Below are positions 1 through 9,896 of a DNA stretch of 64,000 bases, piece after piece. The position numbers were made by a program, and so were the translations under genes. The stretch covers positions 124,001 through 188,000 of the forward strand of contig CDRNVI010000014.1 in the NCBI GenBank assembly GCA_977017575.1. Direction: 5' to 3'. Every line of letters starts with the position of its first letter. The stretch's first letter is position 1. Origin of the DNA: Paramoeba atlantica. Lineage: Eukaryota > Discosea. The notes below the pieces were generated by a model, which ran no database searches, was not told the DNA's origin, and saw only the letters and a list, made by a program, of their open reading frames with translations.

Positions 1-340
1 ACTATGTCTGGGCTCCTCCAATGGTAAAAAAATGTGATTCGTGGCTGTCCATTTTAGCTTACATGTACAGTCCCCACCAATACAGTCCTCTCCCTCATGT
101 TATTGCCCATCGCATTTTTATTCGTGGAAATTTGGACAAGTTGAAGCCCATTAAAAGTCATTCTGCATCGATAAAAGGATAAACAGAAGCAAATTTAGCT
201 TTTCGTATATGAATCCTAGCTCTACTTCGAAGCTACTCTCCTTCAATACTAGTTCTATACTGGTACAATGAATTAAACTTAATTTCTTTCTTCAATATCT
301 TAAGACTTTCTTACATAACTTCGCCAGTTTTAATGTTCAT
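1..340. other. AT-rich sequence without recognised features
   Basis: No convincing reading frame or repeat end is visible here. The sequence is AT-rich with short homopolymer runs and leads into the S1 element. Confidence 0.4.
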
Positions 341-366
341 GCGCTCGTCATGGCGCCGAGATACAG

Positions 367-427
367 CCCTTGATGCGACAGCCGATATCATCGGCACAAT
401 CCGTAATGACGGATGTCGCACCAAGGG
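367..427 (+). ncRNA. Predicted three-way RNA fold (S1 5' domain)
   Basis: The outer stem pairs 367-379 with 415-427 around one mismatch (CCCTTG-A-TGCGAC with GTCGCA-C-CAAGGG). It encloses hairpin A (381-395, GCCGAT/ATCGGC) and hairpin B (399-414, ATCCGT/ACGGAT). The copy at 30253-30316 folds the same way with many paired substitutions, which supports selection on structure at some point in the element's history. It resembles no RNA class I can name. Confidence 0.5.
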
Positions 428-444
428 GGTTTAGCTCGGACTCT

Positions 445-587
445 GTCGGTAGAGGTGGTCCAGGTAACTCGCCCTCTCTTTACGCAGCCGGAGGGGCGCA
501 CTGCAACCGACTCGGTCCCAGTCGGTAGAGGTGGTCCAGGCAACTCGCCACCTCTTTACGCAGCCGGAGGGGTGCACTGCAACCGAC
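445..587 (+). repeat. Tandem pair of 67-bp structured units
   Basis: Units at 445-511 and 521-587 are near-identical and spaced by 9 bp. Each starts GTCGGT and ends ACCGAC, so each can close on itself. Unit 2 has an inner AGAGGTGG/CCACCTCT stem. The unit is not clearly duplicated in the 30.2-kb copy. Confidence 0.7.
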
Positions 588-1092
588 CACTGCCTCGCGA
601 TAAGACGAGGCAGAGCCACGCCCAGTGGTGCTCAAGGGAGGCCACCATGGCGCATGGCTCCCCGGGAAGGAAAGGGCGCGAAAGGAAGAAATCCGGGGAG
701 GGAAGAAAACTCACTCAAAGAGTGAGCCGGGGAGGGGTGATGGGGTGGAAGTGCGTCGCCTACTTCGCCGAGAAAGAGGGACAGTTTCGGCCTTAGTGCG
801 GGCCGGCAACGGGCATATAACAGTAAGACTATGCTCGTTGCCGAGGAAAGAAAAGATGAACTAAAGGAAAATGTACCAACAAGGTACAGAAACTGTATCT
901 TTGTAAGATGAATATACTTAAAGGTGAATATACTTGAAGAATATACTTGAAGATGAATGCAATGAGTCTGTAAGTTCTCCAAGATTCTTAGCATGACATC
1001 ATCGGCGTTCCTCTTCAAACCAGCATTCCCCGAAGCACCATACTTTCCGTTTACGTTTTGGTGCACCACCACTTTGCGACAATGAGTTTCAT

Positions 1093-1289
1093 CCTAGCCT
1101 CACTGCGTCTCCGACTCCCGTCCTATGTGAAGTGCCAGCCGTGGGTTGCTACGGCGGGCTCGCCCGCCGGTCCGCAAGGACCGACCGTACGCATCGGAGT
1201 AACATCCGAGCCGTCGAGCCCCCTCGCGTGGACGGTAGAGGATCCATAGCCTGTCAAGGCCAAATGGGTGCAAAATTAGATTAGATTAG
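1093..1289 (+). mobile_element. SINE-like insert with ATTAG tail and 11-bp target duplication
   Basis: A 197-bp GC-rich insert ends in a short (ATTAG)n tail. The 11-mer ATGAGTTTCAT flanks it at 1082-1092 and 1290-1300. GC-rich body, simple-repeat tail and a target-site duplication longer than 10 bp are what target-primed retroposition leaves. I cannot assign a tRNA or 5S ancestor by eye, and there is no second copy in the window. Confidence 0.6.
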
Positions 1290-1300
1290 ATGAGTTTCAT

Positions 1301-1847
1301 GTGTTAGGGCGACTTGTGTACTTTTCTGTAGCACAAAACTTTCAGGACTACCAGCTTATGACTTTTGATTCATTCGATTTCCTCGGTCTAAAGAGCTACT
1401 TTGTTTAATATGAGGCCACGCCGACAAGAAAACCTAACACACCCTTGACAAGGCATAAAAGAATCACCAAAAACCTAAAAATGAACCTACTAGTTTATAA
1501 AAGGGGAAAAAATTATGCCGAAAAATGAAGAAAAATTCTGAACGTGAAAAGGCTAAATTTGCTTCAGTTCACCCGACGGTGCTTATGAGGAAGATTCGTT
1601 TGAGAGAGATGAATTAGATCTTCGGATAAGTAATGAGTCAGATGACGATCAAACAGAAATGTATCCATGAAATTTGCAGCTTTTGATCTTCAGTGTACGC
1701 AATTAGTTTCTTACTTATACTGTGACCCCCCTCTTCAATATGCATCCCCCCTTACCCCCCTTTAATACGCACAAAATTGAAGCTGAAGAAAAGTTTTGTA
1801 GTGGGACCTAATTGATTTTTACTTTTTTATATTCTTTTTAGAAAATC
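1301..1847. other. Spacer without recognised features
   Basis: AT-rich, with no ORF I would defend and no recognised repeat end. Two C-runs near 1725-1760 resemble the C-rich ends of the local TA-flanked elements, but no matching partner was found. Confidence 0.3.
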
Positions 1848-2560
1848 ACTTAGGCTACCAACTTCGGACAATTGCGGTGGTTGTATAACTACCGCTCTAC
1901 CCTCGATTATTGAAAAAAAGTGAACAAAAACAGTGAAAATATAAAGAGGAACACAGTAATATAATAGAAGAAAAATATATAAAAGGGGCTCACGTGGTCC
2001 AAAAATTTTCAAAAAAATTCGGACCCTTAGGGGGGGCATATCTTAGGGGGGGCATATATAATTCGGTCCAGGGGGGGGCATACCGCACGATTTTTTTTTG
2101 AAAAAATTATTTTTCGAAATAAAAGCGCAGAAGGGGTAGCCGGGGTATTGGAGCGCATTTTCCACCCCCCTACTCGGGGGTGTCCCCCCCTTGTATCCGC
2201 AGGACGGGTCCGACAAGTTCGGACCTTTTTTTTCCGGATTTTTTCGGATTTTGTTTTTTGAAAAAGTTTTCAACTTGAAAAAGATTCCAAAATTTTTCGC
2301 CTACTGTATTTTGATAGTTTGGGACTTATTCTCGCTTTCTACGCCATTGTTTTCGCGAGATGTCGCTTCGTGAAGCCGTGGTACTTTTTTGACTAAAAAA
2401 TGCGAAAAGTAATTTTCGGGCCCAAAGGGGTCTTTTTGGGTCGGAAGAATGGCGTGGTTGTAGTCGTATAGGTAGTTTTCAACGCGAAGCGCGCAGCATG
2501 AGTGACTTCTACGTTGAAAACAACCACCGCGTTTAACGAAGAGATAAAATACTGTGATCC
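1848..2560 (+). repeat. R1 dispersed repeat, copy a
   Basis: This copy shares ordered blocks with 50398-51349 and 54396-55008. It starts with GCGGTGGTTGTATAACTACC and a CTCGATTATTG block, passes through C- and G-rich stretches around the GGACGGGTCCG block, then a T-rich block followed by ATAGTTTGGGACTTA, and ends in a palindrome remnant (2471-2544). Shorter pieces occur at 14270-14352 and 62965-63260 and, inverted, at 11755-11850, 18535-18612 and 49140-49490. In two places R1 is followed by Harbinger-like transposase sequence, so it may be that element's 5' region. Confidence 0.65.
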
Positions 2561-2659
2561 CCACATTTTGAGTAACCTTATGCCCCACCAGCCGTCTCAG
2601 CCGCCGTTACAGAGTCTCTTTTTCCTCGAAGGATAACAGACGACTGCTTTCCTGGATCA

Positions 2660-2993
2660 ACACAAAATCTTCCATTACAATCAACACCGTGTCGAATTCG
2701 ATAGATTGGTGTACGGGCTTATTTGGAATGCGGAGTGCATTCGTTGGAAAATTGATGAACCCAAATATTATCGCGATACACTAGAAAAAATTCCACTTGA
2801 TCATTCCGTTGTACAGGAATGGAAAAGACGGCCCATGTGTCATTGCACATTTCACAAGTACGACAGGGAAGACGCAGCGAATATAGGAGAATATCGCGAG
2901 GAAGTAAAGCATATTCTCAAGACGATTGGGGTCACCCGCATTGGGAAGTGCTCCGCACATGGGAAAAAAATCAGAAGACGTATAATAAATTAA
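2660..2993 (+). pseudogene. PIF/Harbinger-like transposase, C-terminal remnant
   Basis: The frame reads a segment matching the C-terminal part of the intact transposase at 51376-52404. Shared features are the helix ending in (L/I)(M/I)WNAEC, then a short charged stretch, then RPM-x-x-x-C-x-C/H-x-F. The catalytic domain is missing upstream, where the frame meets a stop near 2637. It follows an R1 copy, as the intact gene does, so both probably derive from one element type. Confidence 0.6.
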
Positions 2994-3279
2994 CAAGGAG
3001 TGAACTGAAGTCTAAGGCGGCTTCGCAGAAAGCTGCTCATGCAGAAGGTCTGAAAAAAAGGCAGGATAATAGAAAGAAGCGAAACAGAAGCATATTAAAA
3101 CGTTTTAAAAAGAATAGTTAATTACTTCTCACAGATTTACTACTATCCTAATTTTGCGGTCTTGAGCTGAAATCTTACTCACCCCTTCAAAATCTAGTAA
3201 ATAATCTAGTAAATAAGTACAGACTCCATAGGTTTTCACTGAGAGCGCCCGGGAGCGCCTGGGAAGGTTTCAAGCCTCC

Positions 3280-3470
3280 CAGGCTTGAAAGTGGACGAGG
3301 GAAATGGACCAATAGTGTAGGTGCGGCAGTTTCCCACAGGAAAAACGGTATATCCACCCTTTTAGGCACCTGTCTCCATGTCATAAGGGAGATACCATTT
3401 TTCCAGTGGGAAACTGCCGCATCTACTATTGGTATCTACTATTGGTATCTCCCTCGTCTACTTTAGCCTG
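3280..3470. repeat. Fold-back repeat
   Basis: Two imperfect inverted arms, about 3280-3350 and 3392-3470, share CAGGCTT/AAGCCTG ends, GACGAGGGA and GCGGCAGTTTCCCAC blocks. The right arm has an extra tandem copy of ATCTACTATTGGT. It could fold into a long hairpin. No target duplication was identified. Confidence 0.6.
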
Positions 3471-3715
3471 AAAAAAGCATGTTGAAAAAGTGAGCTGATG
3501 AAAAAAGGCGAATAGAAATTTGTAAATCGCTTCCGAAGAAGGGGGTCTCGAGTCTTCCAAAAGTTTATTTTTCTTTTTTAAAAATATCAGTTTATGTTGC
3601 CTTTGATTCTTTGCGGAAATTGTTTTTCCGGAAAATGTCTTGTCGGGCGAAATTCGATTAGGAATATAGGGTAGCGAGGAAGTAGTATCTCCCTCAATAG
3701 GATAATGCTTTACCA

Positions 3716-3928
3716 ATGTGTAAGTTGAGTCCGGGTAAAAAAGTCCTAGCTGCGACATATCCATTCAAATTATTCGGCATAGAAAGGGAACGGACAATCG
3801 TGACTGATGATTTTCTTAACCCAGAACCTGCTTGTGAATATGCGCTTCTGGAAGGGGCATCTCTGGTCAATGCACACACGGACGTGCACGATGGAATGCG
3901 GAACGCAATAACATTCAGTACATTATAA
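3716..3928 (+). CDS. Short uncharacterised ORF, possibly a gene fragment
   Basis: This is a 70-codon ATG frame with protein-like composition: charged and hydrophobic residues alternate, with a DDFLNPEPACEYALLEG-type stretch in the middle. It has no recognised domain, lies on the strand opposite to the host genes and sits among repeats. It is more likely a remnant of a mobile element than a host gene. An overlapping minus-strand frame of 79 codons has poorer composition. Confidence 0.2.
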   Translation: MCKLSPGKKVLAATYPFKLFGIERERTIVTDDFLNPEPACEYALLEGASLVNAHTDVHDGMRNAITFSTL

Positions 3929-3933
3929 TGCAT

Positions 3934-4377
3934 TGAGTGACATTTTTCCGCTACTTAGGAGCCTACCACATTGTGACTTGCGTTACCCGATGTGATGTTG
4001 CGGAGCCGTATTGTATACGGCGGCCTTTCTTGAATGCATTGTTCGACTTATGACTTAATTTCTATAAAAGTAGAAAAGAAAGGGATTTGCAATGCTTCAT
4101 CGCGCAAAAAGAAACGGTGGCACAAAAACGAAATATTTCAAAAGAAAATGTAACCTATTCTTCGTCTTTTAGACAGAGTATACGCTGACTGATGTATTGA
4201 TAGAATTACTGTTACACTCCCCGATGTATCTTCGTTAAAAAAATCTGTTCTCCGCCGTTTAAGTGAAGCCCGCTTTTTGCAAAAGGTGCGCTTAAAAGGG
4301 GGAGTCTGAATCACTACATAAAAAATATCAGCGATCATCGAAATTTGTACTGTATTGAAATTTCTTTTTACCTAGTA
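3934..4377. other. Spacer with a decayed MITE fragment
   Basis: No gene is seen. Positions 4250-4330 resemble the GTTTAAGCGC / GTCTGAATCA..ACATAA core of the MITEs at 12275 and 33932, without ends. Confidence 0.35.
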
Positions 4378-4986
4378 CTGTACCCCCCCTAGTTATCAGT
4401 CGCTACTTTTCGAGAAAAGGTGACAGATAACTAGGGGGGGTAGGGGTGCGACAGATAACTAGGGGGGTCAAAGTGCGACAGATATCTAGGGGGGTCCGTC
4501 ACCAAAAAAGCGAGGGAACGAAATGTTACAGAAACGGTATCTTTATTGCCTAGGAAGATTCCTTTCTACCCCAGTGGGGTACTGTAAGCTGAAGACATGC
4601 GTCTACGGGTTAAAAGAAGCCCAGGGAGTGAAGCGGATGATGAAGGGAATGCTGAAGGGGATGATGGAGTGGATAACGAAGGGGACAATGATGGGGATGA
4701 GGAGGGGGGCGATGGAGATGATGAAGCTAACGAGCTCCGACTCCTGCTTTCCAATTTCTATGGTAGAACTCCACGCAAGACTATTTGCCTAAAAACAGAA
4801 CAGAAAAAGACATAGAAGTTTCGCTCATACTTAACTTTTTAACTTCTTCATTTTTTTTGAAAAAAAGCGACAGATAACTAGGGGGCGTGGTCGACGAAAA
4901 AAATATTCGAAGTGCCGAAAAGCGACAGGGGGGGGGAGGTAAATAGGGGGGGGTGGGGGCGTGACAGATAACCAGGGGTGGTACAG
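4378..4986. mobile_element. TA-flanked non-autonomous element with internal tandem motif
   Basis: It is bounded by inverted ends (CTGTACCCCCCCTAGTTAT on the left; the complement of the right end reads CTGTACCACCCCTGGTTAT) and by TA on both sides (4376-4377, 4987-4988). Inside, the motif GACAGATAACTAGGGGG recurs at both ends. A 72-codon acidic ORF (4597-4815, + strand) may be a piece of a lost transposase. A truncated relative lies at 29684-29846. Confidence 0.7.
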
Positions 4987-5190
4987 TACTTACTTACTAC
5001 TTACACTATACTGTACTTGCGAGTATACTTATTTTATAGCAATATTTCTTCAGTGTTCTTAACTTCCACCGATGCACTTGCTGAATGATCACTTCCTACC
5101 TCATGAACACTTCGCCCGGATACGCAATCAAATAATTCATATTATTTTACAAAATATAAGAAGGTTGAAAGCCTACTACGAGAAACGTAG

Positions 5191-6159
5191 TCACGTTAAC
5201 TGTCCATCGCTTTCGGATTTATGTGAAATTTTCGTCTTTTTGAGTGCGTAGCTTTCTGGGGTATATCTGGTTACAGAACTGTCCATTTCATGACGGCTTC
5301 TGGAATCCCCTTTTTCGTAGATCACAGCCTCAATGGCGTTGCCCTTCAGAAGAATGTATTTTTCATCTAAACCTGACGCTGTTAAGTCCACATCTCCCTC
5401 GAGTTCATTATTCAAAACATCAAGACTTTCTAGCCTTGAGGGAAGTGAAGAGACATCCAGTTTCCCTTCAAATTTGTTATGTCCGAGGGAAAGCCAGTGC
5501 ATTGCAGACGGAAGGTGTACAAGATCAAGCGTACCTCTTAATTGATTAAAATTCAACCAAAGCTGACGCATTGTTGCAGGTAATGCTGAAAGGTCTATCG
5601 TGCCATCAAATAAATTGCGGTCAGCACGAATTTGTTCCATATTAGGAGGTAGCTGAGTGAGATCGACGGGACCCTCCAATCGGTTCGTTGATAGAATGAG
5701 AGTTTCCATCGGTGCTGGAAGTGTTGTGAATCCGAATACTCCGTGATGGCGATGCGCTTCAACATTAAAGTACACCATTTGGGCGGTCAAATCGGTGGAG
5801 GATAATGCCCCTTCCAGTTTTGTCGGGTCCCTGAACATATCACGTTGCACGTTAACCTCTACTACATGTGGAGGCAGAAATTGCCATGTGAGATTTCCAG
5901 AGAGACCCAAACGCTTCCACTGAAGGTGTGTGACTTGTGACTCACGGTTACACTTCACTGCTTTCCAAGAACATGCGGAAGCTCGCTTTTTCCATGTTGG
6001 AGGCTGGCCCTCGACATATTGGATGAGCCGACGCATCATGTCAGTTTCGGACATTGTAACCGAGCTAACTTTGCTACCGAATTTTCGTCGCTTTTGCGGA
6101 GGTGGCTGCGGAGAATCGTCTACTGCAAAAATAGAACAAACCAGTATCAGATTGAACAT
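5191..6159 (-). CDS. Secreted-type LRR protein
   Basis: 322 residues. A short hydrophobic N-terminus (residues 1-14) could be a signal peptide. Next comes the family cap: a W, an A-C-x-W motif and a second C at about residues 55-72, as in plant-type LRR N-terminal caps. About eight LRR units follow (about 75-280), most ending in the form N-x-(F/L)-x-G-x-(V/I/L)-D-L-x-x-LP. The C-terminal 40 residues are polar and unordered in look, and no membrane anchor is seen. The ATG is preceded by an in-frame AT-rich region. Ligand and location are unknown; LRR arrays of this sort usually bind proteins. Confidence 0.85.
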   Translation of the reverse strand: MFNLILVCSIFAVDDSPQPPPQKRRKFGSKVSSVTMSETDMMRRLIQYVEGQPPTWKKRASACSWKAVKCNRESQVTHLQWKRLGLSGNLTWQFLPPHVVEVNVQRDMFRDPTKLEGALSSTDLTAQMVYFNVEAHRHHGVFGFTTLPAPMETLILSTNRLEGPVDLTQLPPNMEQIRADRNLFDGTIDLSALPATMRQLWLNFNQLRGTLDLVHLPSAMHWLSLGHNKFEGKLDVSSLPSRLESLDVLNNELEGDVDLTASGLDEKYILLKGNAIEAVIYEKGDSRSRHEMDSSVTRYTPESYALKKTKISHKSESDGQLT

Positions 6160-6480
6160 TGTAGTTGCATATAAAAAAAGGATTGTTTTATAGCTGTTGA
6201 AATACCATTCGAACTAGTAGGTAGTTTATTGAGAAAGCGTGACATTAGTTTTCTCCTTCAAAGTATGTGATCATGCGTACAATGAAGGCCATACAATGAA
6301 GTATGGAAGAAACTCTTCCTCGAACTCCAGAACTAAAAAACTCCTAGAAAAAAAACACGGTGTTTGCCATGTACACACCCTGGGGTAAGTGGCTTGTAAG
6401 TTACGTCTTACAACTAAAAAGAGCATATAAGCATGTATGTCGTAATTTTCACTTAAGAAAACAATTTCGGAGATCAGTTC
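6160..6480. other. Spacer, no features seen
   Basis: No ORF or repeat end recognised between the LRR gene and the tandem repeat at 6481. Confidence 0.4.
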
Positions 6481-6660
6481 AGCTCGGGTTTGATTGACTT
6501 TATTCGACTTTGATTGAGAGTTTCGTTCCGTTAATGACAGTGGTAGCGGGGAAATGTATACGACACTTACATAGCTCGGGTTTGATTGACTTTATTCGAC
6601 TTTGATTGCCAGTTTCGTTCCGTTAATGACAGTGATAGCGGGGAAATATATGCGACAGAT
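6481..6660. repeat. Direct tandem repeat, 92-bp period
   Basis: Two near-identical copies start at 6481 and 6573 (AGCTCGGGTTTGATTGACTT...). They lie at the 3' end of the decayed transposase that follows, and the second copy supplies its out-of-frame tail. Confidence 0.8.
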
Positions 6661-7434
6661 ACTACTACGTTTCAGATACTTTTTTTTAACAATCGAATGG
6701 GTGGGGGCGTTGTCCATTTGAAGGATGGCCTTCCGGTGCGAACGAAAAAAACTTGCCATGCCACTCTCGTCGTAAGCCAACAAAATCTGTTCGGAGTTAA
6801 CAGAGGCACGCTGTTCTCTCTCGAAGATGAAGAAGAACAGACCAAAGTTAAAGGAATACCCCATCCACACCATTATCCCCTTCCCCCCAAAATGTTTTCC
6901 CCGCCGGTCCGATTGCCTCAGACGAGGTGCTTGCGTGCGACCGACGTAAAAGTCGGCGTTTGACCCCGCACAGCAACTGAACAGTTTTTCATCGGTAAAA
7001 ACAATGTTCAGGTAGTCAGCGTCACTCCACTTAAGCATGTCGTTCACACTCTTAAGACGGAGTTGTATGTGACGCGGTTTGAGACCAAGGTCTTTGGCCT
7101 TGCGAAGGCGTCCATAGCCCTTAAAAATAAGAGCCCTCCGGACACTACTCAGGGAGCCTCCGTGCTCGCTTCGCACCTCGTGATGCACAACGGAGAACGT
7201 AGGACAACCCTACACGGTATCCTGCGACAGTCTCCGGCACGCAGAAACTCATGCGTTCATGTACCTTTCTGTAAGGACCGTACGCACCCCCTCTCGAGGT
7301 GGAGTACTGACGTGTGTGTGATCCTCATACTTCCGCACCCAATACTTTACAGTCCTGAGGGCAGTTTATGGAGTTTTGCGACTGCCTTATAGTACTTAAG
7401 TCGCTCGTAATCGATTACGAGTGCCGTACGCATC
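6592..7434 (-). pseudogene. Tc1/mariner-like transposase, decayed
   Basis: The frame at 6592-7188 shows FTDEKLF (first catalytic Asp), GKGIMVWMG and LQMDNAPTH (second Asp), the hallmark blocks of Tc1/mariner/IS630 transposases. Past the second Asp the homology stops and the reading runs into the local tandem repeat, so the catalytic Glu is lost. Upstream, other frames around 7230-7434 still read an N-terminal helix-turn-helix-like segment (YERLKYYKAVAKLHKL, then TVKYWVRKYED), so the gene also has at least two frameshifts. Non-functional. Confidence 0.75.
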
Positions 7435-7846
7435 TCGGGGCGCACGCGGGAGGAAGGTAAACACAGGAGGCGGTGCCTCTTCGTCATGAATCACCAAAAA
7501 AACTGTTAATTTTGAAAAAAATCTACTCTGTAAAAAACATCGGTCTTTTTGCACTTTTTTTAAGTTTAGGCATGATACAGGTATCCACGAGTGAAAAGGA
7601 TGTCCTGAATGTCGATGAAATCGACATTTTTTTGGATACAATATACAGTAAGTTAACATTGCCCGTAAAGTTTAGTTTCTCGTTTTAAATGTACGAATAA
7701 CCATGTGAGTCGTAGAGTAGGTTCCACTGTTAATTTTTTATACGGTCATCGGTAACTGTCGTAAAGCACAAAAAACAGGACGACGCTTAATGCCCCTTAC
7801 CAGTTACTAAAAAGAGAAACAAAGACTTGCGAATTCCATGCCCTTC

Positions 7847-8458
7847 TCACTCTAATTTGATTTCAGGTGGACACTTTCCTATCCAAGGGGTGAGATGTAA
7901 TTTGTTTCCAGAAAGGTTCAAGCGCTGTACCACACGGGGCAAGGCGGAGAGATCGACACTTCCCGTAAATTGATTCTGTGACAAATCAAGGGCGAGTAAT
8001 TTTGCAGGAAGAGCTGTAAGCACAACATTACCCTCAAACTGGTTGGCACGTAAGTGCAAGCATTCCATAGCCTGAGGCAGTGAAGTCAGATCCAGCACTC
8101 CGTAGTGACGGTTCTCGTCTATCTCGAAAACACGAAGACGATAAGGAAGCTCGCACAACGATAAAGTGCCACACAATCTTTGACGAAAAGCACGAAATAC
8201 TCGAAGTGAGTATGGTAAGTAGCGCCACATAAAACTGCCCTGCAACTCCGGACTTTGGTAAGAGTATACTCCGTTGTGCCCCCAGTCTAGGACGGAAATT
8301 TGCTGCTCATGATTGCACGAAACATGCTTCCATCGACACGCTGGAGTATTCGCGTTCCAGGTTGATTCTTTGTACGTCACATTCTCAAGCAGTTGCATCA
8401 AAACATATTCTTGAGGAATCACCACACTGTGCACTTTTCCGGCACGTGAAACATCCAT
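7847..8458 (-). CDS. LRR protein, short
   Basis: 203 residues from an ATG that opens directly on the family's N-terminal block (GKV..IPQEY..MQLLENV). The W-x-x-N-T-P-A-C-x-W cap is at about residues 36-48, followed by about four to five LP-phased LRR units. The final unit passes into a short tail without a membrane segment. No signal peptide is obvious, so either the protein is not secreted or the true start lies upstream. Confidence 0.8.
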   Translation of the reverse strand: MDVSRAGKVHSVVIPQEYVLMQLLENVTYKESTWNANTPACRWKHVSCNHEQQISVLDWGHNGVYSYQSPELQGSFMWRYLPYSLRVFRAFRQRLCGTLSLCELPYRLRVFEIDENRHYGVLDLTSLPQAMECLHLRANQFEGNVVLTALPAKLLALDLSQNQFTGSVDLSALPRVVQRLNLSGNKLHLTPWIGKCPPEIKLE

Positions 8459-8825
8459 TTAGAACCGCGTATTGAAGATTTCGTTTGAAAGATAAGAACT
8501 GTAATATTCAAAATCAGCACGACATAAGTAAGATAAGCTTCAATATTTGTCGCCAAAAATTATAGAAATGTAAGGAGAAAGAATACTGTATAACCGTACA
8601 ATGGATACTACGCAATCCGTCAGTGCTAATCCGTGTGAGTTCATGATAGCCGGTCAGTCAGTGTCAGTCAGAAAATTCGTTTTTGAGTACCGACTTTGCT
8701 TTTAAAGAAAAATTTCTTCTGAAGAGAGAAAAATGTGTTGCTTTCTTTTACAGAAAAAGCAACACATGTACATAAATAAATTTATACTGTATGTATCGTA
8801 CCATAAGTACATGTACATGCACGTA

Positions 8826-9467
8826 TCATAGGAAAACGAAAGACGGAATAACTGATGCTATGTGAATATAATTTGATCTCAAATCGAGAGTAGTTAATGT
8901 AGCAGGAAGTTTCGAAAGGTTTACTTCACCTTCAAAACAGTTCCTCTGTAAGCACAAAATTATTAGCTCTTGGGGCAATGATGTAAGATCCAGTGCACCG
9001 GAAAATCGATTCCCATCGAGACTCAAACACGTCAACTTCTGCGGAAGCACCGTCAAGTCCACGGAACCGTAAAGGGCACAATTTGTGATAAAAATAGAAT
9101 ACAAACTAGGCGCGAGGTCTGCGATGGACAATACGCCGCTGATCCCCTTTAGTTCGCCCACAGCAAGGTGCAATGTCGTATCAGGCATGTACCTCCACGT
9201 AAATGTCCCGTAATATTCATCCTTCTCGCCGGTCAAAAATGAAATTATTGGTGATACTCCTAATTCTATGCGATTAACATTTCCATTCGTATCACACTGT
9301 ATGCCTTTCCATTCACAGGCGGTTGTGTTCGTCGTCCACGAGCAATGAGGGTTCGAAATGTTTGCAAAAAATCGCTCTAAATTATACTCCTGGGGAACCA
9401 ATATGCGCCCTACTTTGGCAGAACGTGAAACTGTGTCAGAAGTACGTAAAAAGGCACGTGAGATCAT
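8826..9467 (-). CDS. LRR protein, short
   Basis: Start taken at the ATG at 9467; the frame stays open upstream but without another ATG nearby. About 213 residues. The family block GRILVPQEYNLERFF is followed by the N-T-T-A-C-E-W-x-G-I-x-C cap and four to five LRRs of the type L-x-R-N-x-F-x-G-x-V-N-L-x-x-LP. It ends soon after the last repeat with a hydrophobic tail. Confidence 0.8.
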   Translation of the reverse strand: MISRAFLRTSDTVSRSAKVGRILVPQEYNLERFFANISNPHCSWTTNTTACEWKGIQCDTNGNVNRIELGVSPIISFLTGEKDEYYGTFTWRYMPDTTLHLAVGELKGISGVLSIADLAPSLYSIFITNCALYGSVDLTVLPQKLTCLSLDGNRFSGALDLTSLPQELIILCLQRNCFEGEVNLSKLPATLTTLDLRSNYIHIASVIPSFVFL

Positions 9468-9506
9468 CGTATTTTGCTTTGCATGTTTTCTAAAAAATAG
9501 TTGCAC

Positions 9507-9896
9507 AAAAAGAGCTTTCGGAGAACTTTATTTTATTCTGCATGTCTAGGTTAAGATAAATTCTTAATCCCCTTATCCAAAGATTTTCTCAGACTTCCAA
9601 TTCAATATTTTGCCAATAAGAAGATAGAGTACAAGGACAATGTACAGATTAGCGTGTCCATTATACACGTTACGTAGATGCGAACATTCTAAACGCTTCG
9701 AGCTGTTCTTCTATAGTCTCTGGTAAAATTTTTTGTTTATAAAAGCATTTTAGTTTACATAGCACTTTTAAAATGCTAATGTACAATAGGCTAATGTACA
9801 TTAGTTGGCGAATTAGAAAAAGTGGAGGTGCAAAGGTAATAAAAAAGAGAGACTTTGTTTCTACCCTGTGTGCAACTTTGTGCGTTCGGTTGTGGT
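9507..9896. other. Spacer, no features seen
   Basis: AT-rich intergenic sequence upstream of the 8826 LRR gene and downstream of the next LRR locus. Confidence 0.4.

Larger units (their letters stand above)
341..850 (+). repeat. S1 structured dispersed element, copy 1
   Basis: A GC-rich block that recurs, diverged, at 30228-30790. The strongest match is 615-845 against 30545-30790. The 5' part is also related but is conserved more in fold than in sequence. It carries a branched stem domain at its left end, a tandem pair of units in the middle and a hairpin at its right end (803-816 with 831-844). Short ORFs inside are in different frames in the two copies, so I do not call a protein. The sequence just after it (901-960) has AAGATGAATATACTT-like repeats that could be a degenerate tail. 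It may be a SINE-like or other RNA-derived retroposon; the class is unknown. Confidence 0.6.

Noticed and set aside
413-864. Several overlapping ORFs inside S1 copy 1
   Set aside because: Frames are not shared with copy 2, while the stems are; the conservation follows RNA structure, not protein.
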